Notes under the pieces: model-generated
The model's database searches: none
What the model was told of the DNA's origin: nothing
What the model saw: only the letters and a program-made list of their open reading frames with translations
Position numbers and translations under genes: made by a program
In this document: one piece after another, positions 59,024-64,000 of the stretch
How the letters are laid out: the number at the start of each line of letters is the position of its first letter
Numbering within the stretch: the stretch's first letter is position 1
Origin: Nocardia acididurans
GTDB taxonomy: Bacteria > Actinomycetota > Actinomycetes > Mycobacteriales > Mycobacteriaceae
Assembly: GCF_016741815.1 (NCBI RefSeq)
Contig: NZ_JAERRJ010000009.1
Span: 310,001 to 374,000, forward strand
Direction: 5' to 3'
DNA: 64,000 nt

Positions 59024-61363
59024 CTAGTCGACCAGGGTGACCGACGCGATCCGGTGCAGGGTGAAGTGACGGATCGAGTCGGTTACCGGGTCACGGGCGT
59101 CGAGTTGGCCGCCGCCGACCCGGACCGGTTCGACCACGCGCTGGGAGGCGACGCCCTGGGCGTCGACGTAGCTGATGTGGACCGAGCGGCGGGTGCGGGC
59201 GGCCAGCTGGAGCAGGTTCAGGGTGGCCGCGGTGTTGGTGCGGGAACCATCGGTCCGGATGGTCTGGCCGCCACGGGTTTTCGCGGCGCGATCGCTGGCG
59301 CGGAGTTCGGATACCAGGGACCGCAGTTGTTCCGTGGTAGGCGGATTGGGCCGCCAGGGCTGTTTCTGGTTGGCGCGGGCGGAGATTCGCGCACCGCGCG
59401 GGCGCAGGTCGACTATCGCGCCGGAGGAATCCTCACCGGCGGGGCTGAAGCCCGCCGCACGCAGGTGTTCGAGGACCTCGCCGAGCGGAGCCTGTGAGAT
59501 CGCGACCGTGGGCGCCACCGCGCGCAGGGCCAGCTGCCCCGCGACGGGGGCCGCCAGCACCTCGGCGAGCAGCGCGGGATCCTCACTGCGGACGAAGGAT
59601 TGAGCCATGCCCGCCCGCAGGCGGCCGTGCCTGCGGGCCACATCGTCGATGAGGTAGGTCAGTGACTGCGGCACCGGCGTGCGGGAGTGGGTGGTGAACA
59701 GGTGGTGCAGTTCGGCAGCGGTGGCCCCGGCATCCAGGGCGCGGCGCACCGAGGCTTCGGAGATGCGGTAAACCGTTGCGGCGCCCGCGGATTCGACATC
59801 CGCGACCAGCGAGACCCGATCCTGGAGTTCGGGGGTGAGCGGGCCGGGCGCGATCACCGTCAGATCCGCCTGCACCAGCACGTGATCCACCGGTTCCGGC
59901 AGCGCGTTCGCCATCTCGGATTCGGCGTCCTCCTGGCTGCCGTGCAGCAGCGCGCGGCCCGCGGAGGTGACCGCGCCCCGCGCCACCAGGCCCAGCGTCT
60001 CCGCTTCGGCCAGCGTGCGTTCCACCGATTCCAGCCGGAAGTGCCGCCGCCAGCGCGGTTGCCGCCAGGCCAGCACCCGCGCCAGATCGGCGGCGGAAAC
60101 CTCGGTGCCGGAAGGGTATTCGGCCAGCAGGCCGAGAATCGCGCGGCGGTCACGGACGGCGTGCACGGTGCGTAGCTCACCCGACAGCGCCGCCAGGGGC
60201 TTGTCGTTGGCGTCGCGCATGCCGATCATCCACGGGAACCGGTCGAGCTCCAGCCAGGCCTGCGCCAGCACCACCCAGCGGCGCGGCGGCACCACGGCCA
60301 GCCAGGCGTCCGCGGTGGTGGTGGGCGCCCAGTAGTCGTCGGCGCTGTCCACCTCCGGCATGGGCTCGGGCGCGCCCTTGTCGAGCAGTCGTGCGGCGGA
60401 AAGGATTTCGGCGAGCAGTCCGAGCCGGGTCTCGTCGATGCCGGTCTGCTTGGCGACGCGGCGCAGCTCCCGCACGCCGAGGCCACCGGAACGCAGCGCG
60501 GGCGCGGGCCCCTGCCCGAGCGCCTCCAGCACGGAGGCGCTGTGCCGCAACAGTTCTCCCACCTCACCGGCCGCGGCGGCGTTCACATCGGCGGGGGAGT
60601 GCTTCTTGATGTCGGTGTGCGGCGGCGTCAGCGCGTGCGGATCGGTGACGGGTTCGCGCCGCAGGATCTGCCCGACCGAGACCGGCAGCTCCACGGTCTC
60701 CTCGTCGATCCAGTTCAGCAGTCGCAGTGCCAGCAGCCGCTGCACCGGCCGGTCCTCGGGGGTGCCCGGCGCGGCGTCTCGGCTGCGCCCGCGCGGCCCG
60801 GTGGCGGCCAGCTTCTCCAGCAGCCCGCGCTCCTGCGGATTGCATTGCGCGAGCGCGGTTTCGATCTCGGGTTCGGTGAGGGCGTCCGGCAGCTCGGTGG
60901 TGCTGCCCAGCGGCCACGGCAGCGCCTCCTGTGCGGCCGTGGCCACCCGCAGCGCCTTGTCCGGTCCCCACACGATGGCCCGTGCGCGCAGCCGGGCCAC
61001 CGCGGCGTCGACGGCGGCCTTCGGAACCCGGTCGGCCAGCAGCTTGCGCAGTCGCGTCAGGGCGAGCGGTTCGGGCGTGCGCGGATCGCCGCCCTGGATG
61101 ACGAGCGTCTCGATGACCGCGAAATCGAGCGTGTCCAGTTCATCGGTGGCACGCAGCACCGAGGCGCGCTGTTCGACCCGCCCCGCCAGCACCGCCATCG
61201 AGGCGGGCAGCGGCACGGCCAGATCCGGCCGCAGCTGCAGCAGCGTCACGAGTTCCTCGTCGCCGCGCGTGGCCAGCCAGTCGGCGAGCGTGGGCTCGGC
61301 CGCGGCAGCCTTACCGGCCTTGCCCGGCTCGGCGGAGGTGACGGTTTCGGTCACGTCAGGCAC
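59024..61363 (-). CDS. Helicase XPB/Ssl2 N-terminal-like protein (Rv0862c family)
   Basis: 779 residues from GTG 61363. Repeated winged-helix/TPR-like stretches precede a Helicase_C_3/XPB N-terminal-type domain near 490-640 (DHVLVQADLTVIAPGPLTPEL, VYRISEASVRRALDAG) and a WYL-like C-terminus (RRSVHISYVDAQGVASQRVV). No Walker motifs, so it is not itself an ATPase. In mycobacteria the homologue is next to xpb, suggesting a partner role in DNA repair. Confidence 0.85.
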   Translation of the reverse strand: MPDVTETVTSAEPGKAGKAAAAEPTLADWLATRGDEELVTLLQLRPDLAVPLPASMAVLAGRVEQRASVLRATDELDTLDFAVIETLVIQGGDPRTPEPLALTRLRKLLADRVPKAAVDAAVARLRARAIVWGPDKALRVATAAQEALPWPLGSTTELPDALTEPEIETALAQCNPQERGLLEKLAATGPRGRSRDAAPGTPEDRPVQRLLALRLLNWIDEETVELPVSVGQILRREPVTDPHALTPPHTDIKKHSPADVNAAAAGEVGELLRHSASVLEALGQGPAPALRSGGLGVRELRRVAKQTGIDETRLGLLAEILSAARLLDKGAPEPMPEVDSADDYWAPTTTADAWLAVVPPRRWVVLAQAWLELDRFPWMIGMRDANDKPLAALSGELRTVHAVRDRRAILGLLAEYPSGTEVSAADLARVLAWRQPRWRRHFRLESVERTLAEAETLGLVARGAVTSAGRALLHGSQEDAESEMANALPEPVDHVLVQADLTVIAPGPLTPELQDRVSLVADVESAGAATVYRISEASVRRALDAGATAAELHHLFTTHSRTPVPQSLTYLIDDVARRHGRLRAGMAQSFVRSEDPALLAEVLAAPVAGQLALRAVAPTVAISQAPLGEVLEHLRAAGFSPAGEDSSGAIVDLRPRGARISARANQKQPWRPNPPTTEQLRSLVSELRASDRAAKTRGGQTIRTDGSRTNTAATLNLLQLAARTRRSVHISYVDAQGVASQRVVEPVRVGGGQLDARDPVTDSIRHFTLHRIASVTLVD

Positions 61364-61659
61364 CTTGCCCTTGGTGTTTCGCGGGTCTGCTCAACGGCCG
61401 TACTGGACCGGATCGACCGGGCGGGGGCGACAGCCCTTCGGAACGCGGCGACGGACGCTCGGACGGATTCCACCAGCCCAGGCTAGGCCCCGGTGTGGAC
61501 GGGCCGCAGCCCAGTGCCGTGAGAACGCCGCGGGGTGTCCTGGGGCACAGCAGCTCGACGGCCGCCACGGCAACCCGGCTCGCGATGCGGAGCCCGGCGG
61601 TTGCGCGGCGGCCGTCGGAAACACAGCCACGCCGTCGACCGCATGGGTGGGTGCGGGAC

Positions 61660-61848
61660 CTACCGGTTGATGACGGTGTGCGGGTGGACGTACGGCAGCT
61701 GGTCGGCCGGCAGCGGGAACTCGGTGTCCTCGCCGTAGGGGGACAGGTTGCCGGAGCGCGTCGAGGAGAGCTCGGTGACGGCGTGCTCGCCATTGGGCAG
61801 CTGCGGCCAGCCGTTGTCGACGTACGGTTTCTTCGATTTGTTCACCAC
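61660..61848 (-). CDS. Conserved short hypothetical protein
   Basis: 62 residues from GTG 61848: VVNKSKKPYVDNGWPQLPNG, then EHAVTELSSTRSGNLSPYGE, ending LPYVHPHTVINR. Polar, no signal or membrane segment. A small protein at this place, between the helicase-like gene and rpf, recalls the mycobacterial order. A CAGAAT hexamer 6 nt before the GTG suggests a leaderless start. Confidence 0.6.
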   Translation of the reverse strand: MVNKSKKPYVDNGWPQLPNGEHAVTELSSTRSGNLSPYGEDTEFPLPADQLPYVHPHTVINR

Positions 61849-61948
61849 GCGCTCATTCTGGCATGCGGGGGTCGGTACCGCCGTGTCCGGCACCCGGAAG
61901 TTTGCCCGGCGCACGGTGATCCGCGAGCAACAACCACCCCGAACACGC

Positions 61949-61982
61949 GAAAGCCCCGCATCGCCAGTGATGCGGGGCTTTC
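61949..61982 (-). terminator. Terminator after rpf
   Basis: Perfect 14-bp stem GAAAGCCCCGCATC / GATGCGGGGCTTTC with a 6-nt loop. Confidence 0.88.
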
Positions 61983-62007
61983 ACGCAGCGCGAACTGCAG
62001 GGGGTTC

Positions 62008-62628
62008 CTAGTTGGGCAGGAGGCCCTTGTTCGCCTGGTAGAAGTTCACGAGGGTGGGGTCGAGCTGGCCGTTGGCCTTGGCCCCGTTGATGAAGTCGAG
62101 CACCGGCTGCGGCAGGTTGATGCCGTTCTGCTGGGCGACCTCCACGGCGCGATCCACAGCCTGGAAGACCTCCTGGCTGCCACCGTCGGTGGCCTGCGTG
62201 GCGCCCGGGGCGGGGTTCCACTTCGGGGTCTCGGTCAGGGGCGCGGTGCGCTCGGTGGGACCGCTGGTGAGGCCGAGGCTCGAGGAGCAGGAGGGCCAGG
62301 CGCCCCAGCCCTGCGAGGCGAGGACCTTCTCGGCGATCACGATCTGCTGTTCGCGGGTGGCCTGGTTGGCGCTGGCCGCGAACTCGCCGCCGCCGTGGGC
62401 CCGCCAGGTGCTGGGCGAGAACTGCAGGCCGCCCTGGTATCCGTTGCCGGTGTTGATCTGCCAGTTACCGCCGGCTTCGCACTGTGCGAGGCGATCCCAG
62501 TCGGAGTCGGGTGCCGCGCTGGCGTTTCCGGCCAGGGCCACTCCGGCTCCACCGATGATCGCGCCCGTCAGGGCGACCTTGGCGGCGGTACGACCGGTGT
62601 TACTCGGCTTGCGATGGCGTCCACTCAT
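62008..62628 (-). CDS. rpfA: Resuscitation-promoting factor
   Basis: Secreted lytic transglycosylase-like enzyme that cleaves peptidoglycan and promotes resuscitation of dormant cells. 206 residues from ATG 62628 (RBS GAGAGGA). Signal peptide ends near GNASAAPD. The Rpf domain includes DRLAQCEAGGNWQIN (catalytic Glu), GYQGGLQFSPSTWRAHGG and two cysteines that form the domain disulfide. A C-terminal helical segment (NGINLPQPVLDFINGAKANG) replaces the long Ala/Pro region of mycobacterial RpfA. Symbol by position; other Rpf paralogues are possible. Confidence 0.88.
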   Translation of the reverse strand: MSGRHRKPSNTGRTAAKVALTGAIIGGAGVALAGNASAAPDSDWDRLAQCEAGGNWQINTGNGYQGGLQFSPSTWRAHGGGEFAASANQATREQQIVIAEKVLASQGWGAWPSCSSSLGLTSGPTERTAPLTETPKWNPAPGATQATDGGSQEVFQAVDRAVEVAQQNGINLPQPVLDFINGAKANGQLDPTLVNFYQANKGLLPN

Positions 62629-63049
62629 GTTCGGGTCGTTCCTCTCGTACGCGTCTACGAGGCCGACTACCGGGGTCGAACTGAGAGGTCGTCCGGCCCG
62701 GCGCACCGAGTGCGCTGTTCCTCGTCCTCGCCCCTGGATCCAGTTGGGGGTCCGTACCCGCGGGGCGAGGTGCGATGCGGCGGGCCGGTGGCGCCGGGCT
62801 GACCCGGCTGGTGAGAGACATTACGTCGACTCCCGCGAAAAATCTCTATTTGGTAACCGACGTGTCTGTCCGGGACGCGAACCGGCGCAACGGGTTCCGC
62901 TTAGCGTCTGCGCAGGTGGTCACGGCGAGTCTCGCGCGATAGGGGTCTGACACCGCTCCGTGACCTCCTCGTTATGTGACGAAGATCACAGGCATGGCCG
63001 GGTAACGAACGGGGCAATCAGTGTGTCGCGCCGGGCGCGGCGACACCGA
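62629..63049 (-). promoter_or_regulatory. Long structured upstream region of rpf
   Basis: About 420 nt with no gene. Stable stems include CCTCGCCCC/GGGGCGAGG (62726-62734 with 62762-62770) and GCGCAC/GTGCGC (62701-62716 area). An AT-rich patch (62840-62855) may hold the promoter. Actinobacterial rpf genes often carry a c-di-AMP (ydaO) riboswitch, but I could not match its conserved core here. Confidence 0.4.
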
Positions 63050-63283
63050 TCACCGTGCCCGGCGACCAGACCACAGCGCGAACGTCACCGACCCCAGGAA
63101 GCCGAGCGCGGTTCCGCCCATCGCCACCAGGTACAGCCAGACGCCGGGCTTCGCGTCGGTCGCCAGACCGATCACGAAAATTGCCAGCACCGCCAGCAAT
63201 CCCGCTGCGAACAAGGCGAGTGACGCGTAGAGCAGCCAGCTTCCGGACCTGCGGGACGGCTGCTGCGAGGGAGTGTCGGACAC
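63050..63283 (-). CDS. Small two-helix membrane protein
   Basis: 77 residues: a polar, Ser/Arg N-terminus (SDTPSQQPSRRSGSW), helices around 17-40 and 48-70, ending SGRRAR. Position beside the cold-shock gene matches the small membrane protein before cspB in M. tuberculosis (Rv0870c). TACGGT lies 6 nt before the GTG, a leaderless layout. Function unknown. Confidence 0.7.
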   Translation of the reverse strand: MSDTPSQQPSRRSGSWLLYASLALFAAGLLAVLAIFVIGLATDAKPGVWLYLVAMGGTALGFLGSVTFALWSGRRAR

Positions 63284-63395
63284 CTCCAGACCGTAAAACT
63301 GATGTGCTCGCGCTATTCACACCGGGGTAGACTCGATGGCAATCGCGTCCTGCATACCTGTGTGGGGCGCGTTCTTTTCGCAAGCAGAAAGGTTG

Positions 63396-63443
63396 CGGAC
63401 CGAACGGTCCGAAGCCACGACTGTGCCCGGGTCCGCCCGGGCA
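63396..63443 (+). promoter_or_regulatory. Stem-loops in the cold-shock gene leader
   Basis: CGGACCG-AA-CGGTCCG (63396-63411) and TGCCCGGG-TCCG-CCCGGGCA (63424-63443) are perfect inverted repeats between 25 and 72 nt before the start; the first may also be an operator. Confidence 0.55.
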
Positions 63444-63467
63444 TCGAATTATGAACGGGTGAGCGCA

Positions 63468-63914
63468 GTGCCGACCGGCAAGGTGAAGTGGTACGACGTC
63501 GAAAAGGGCTTCGGCTTCCTTTCCCAGGATGAGGGTGAGGACGTCTACGTTCGATCGTCGGCGCTGCCCGAGGGTGTCGAGGCGCTCAAGCCCGGGCAGC
63601 GGGTGGAATTCGGAATGGCCGCGGGCCGTCGCGGACCGCAGGCGCTCAGCCTCAAACTGCTCGAAACCCCTTCCCTGCGAAACAGTTCCGAGCGCGGGGA
63701 ACGCGGCGAGCGGGGCGGCCGCGGCAAGGGCGCCGACGGCGCGCCCATCCAGCGCAAGTCGGCCGACGAACTGCACGGCCTGATCGGCGACCTGATCACC
63801 CTGCTGGAGACCAAGGTTCAGCCGGATCTGCGCCGCGGCAAGTACCCCGACCGCAAGACCTCCCAGCGCATCGCCGAGGTCGTGCGCGGCGTCGCGCGCG
63901 AGCTCGACCACTAG
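63468..63914 (+). CDS. Cold-shock domain protein with C-terminal extension
   Basis: RNA-binding cold-shock protein similar to mycobacterial CspB (Rv0871). 148 residues from GTG 63468 (VPTGKVKWYDVEKGFGFLSQ, RNP1-like KGFGFL and RNP2-like DVYVRSSAL). After residue 67 comes a basic Glu/Arg/Gly linker (SERGERGERGGRGKG) and a helical C-terminus (SADELHGLIGDLITLLETKV). A GTG at 63459 is an alternative. The leader has two strong stem-loops. Confidence 0.9.
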   Translation: MPTGKVKWYDVEKGFGFLSQDEGEDVYVRSSALPEGVEALKPGQRVEFGMAAGRRGPQALSLKLLETPSLRNSSERGERGERGGRGKGADGAPIQRKSADELHGLIGDLITLLETKVQPDLRRGKYPDRKTSQRIAEVVRGVARELDH

Positions 63915-63941
63915 GTCGCGGCGAAAACGCTTCCAGGACAA

Positions 63942-63985
63942 GCGAAAGGGCTCCGTGAGCGGTTGTGCTCACGGGGCCCTTTCGC
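63942..63985 (+). terminator. Terminator after the cold-shock gene
   Basis: Long stem GCGAAAGGGCTCCGTGAGC / GCTCACGGGGCCCTTTCGC with GGTTGT loop, 27 nt past the stop. Confidence 0.85.
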
Positions 63986-64000
63986 GATGTCCGCGCCGAG

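Noticed and set aside
61495..62802. 435-codon plus-strand frame over the rpf region
   Set aside because: Runs through the rpf gene and a terminator hairpin on the opposite strand; no motif.
62629..63049. ydaO (c-di-AMP) riboswitch upstream of rpf
   Set aside because: Expected from other actinobacteria, but I could not align the conserved core; reported only as a structured leader.
1..64000. CRISPR arrays, insertion sequences and rRNA genes
   Set aside because: No regular direct-repeat/spacer pattern, transposase motif or rRNA sequence is visible in the window.

Overview
The window is a 64 kb chromosomal segment of a high-GC mycolic-acid actinomycete, most likely Nocardia. The pointers are GC-rich codon use, frequent GTG/TTG starts, a mycothiol synthase, an Rpf protein, a DUF3073 protein, IdeR-type iron boxes on mycobactin-like salicylate genes, and gene order matching two Mycobacterium tuberculosis blocks. 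As I know those blocks, they are the Rv0809-Rv0820 region (purM, DUF3073, YgfZ, pabC, nitrobindin, SseC, CysA, thioredoxin, LmeA, GlnR, MshD, pst) and the Rv0858c-Rv0871 region (DapC-like, XPB helicase, helicase-like partner, Rpf, cold-shock protein). No insertion sequence, prophage, integrase or CRISPR array is visible.

Layout. 0-7.3 kb: a truncated peptide-ABC ATPase, purM, DUF3073, an overlapping asparaginase-MOSC-YgfZ operon (minus) and pabC. 7.4-13.7 kb: cydABDC, followed by a short ORF plus structured RNA that looks like a small regulatory RNA. 13.9-18.1 kb (minus): nitrobindin-like protein with a tiny overlapping membrane ORF, a sulfurtransferase operon headed by a leaderless polycysteine upstream ORF, a thioredoxin-like protein and LmeA. 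18.4-24.4 kb: glnR-mshD, then a PHO box and pstSCAB. 24.5-31.6 kb: an efflux pump, phoU, an LCP ligase, dihydrouridine synthase and an acyl-ACP desaturase. 31.8-34.7 kb: a DUF937 protein, four tRNAs (Lys, Glu, Asp, Phe) and a gamma-butyrolactone-receptor-like regulator with two operator-like palindromes. 35-39.7 kb: polyprenol-phosphate mannose synthase and an overlapping plsB / HAD-acyltransferase pair. 39.9-45.9 kb: salicylate synthase and salicylate-AMP ligase under iron boxes, two paralogous SDRs, and DsbB with DUF5993. 46-51 kb: a DAHP synthase behind an aromatic leader peptide, a methyltransferase and acetyltransferase, an ECF41 sigma factor and an aminotransferase. 51-64 kb: two LysE exporters around an M1 peptidase, XPB helicase, a secreted GH5 hydrolase, a lipoprotein, a helicase-like protein, Rpf and a cold-shock protein.

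How the genes work together. Several nutrient circuits sit side by side: sulfur (cysteine-sensing leader ORF on a sulfurtransferase operon, mycothiol synthesis), nitrogen (GlnR), phosphate (PHO box-pst and PhoU), iron (IdeR boxes on siderophore starter genes) and aromatic amino acids (leader peptide before DAHP synthase).

The most notable unexplained features are a 117-bp palindromic repeat present three times in the same orientation within 14 kb, the short-ORF/three-way-junction RNA after cydC, the gamma-butyrolactone-type receptor with two palindromes centred exactly 40 bp apart, and a recurring leaderless promoter layout (TANNNT, then 6-7 nt, then the start codon) at ten or more genes, including small ORFs that are easily missed.
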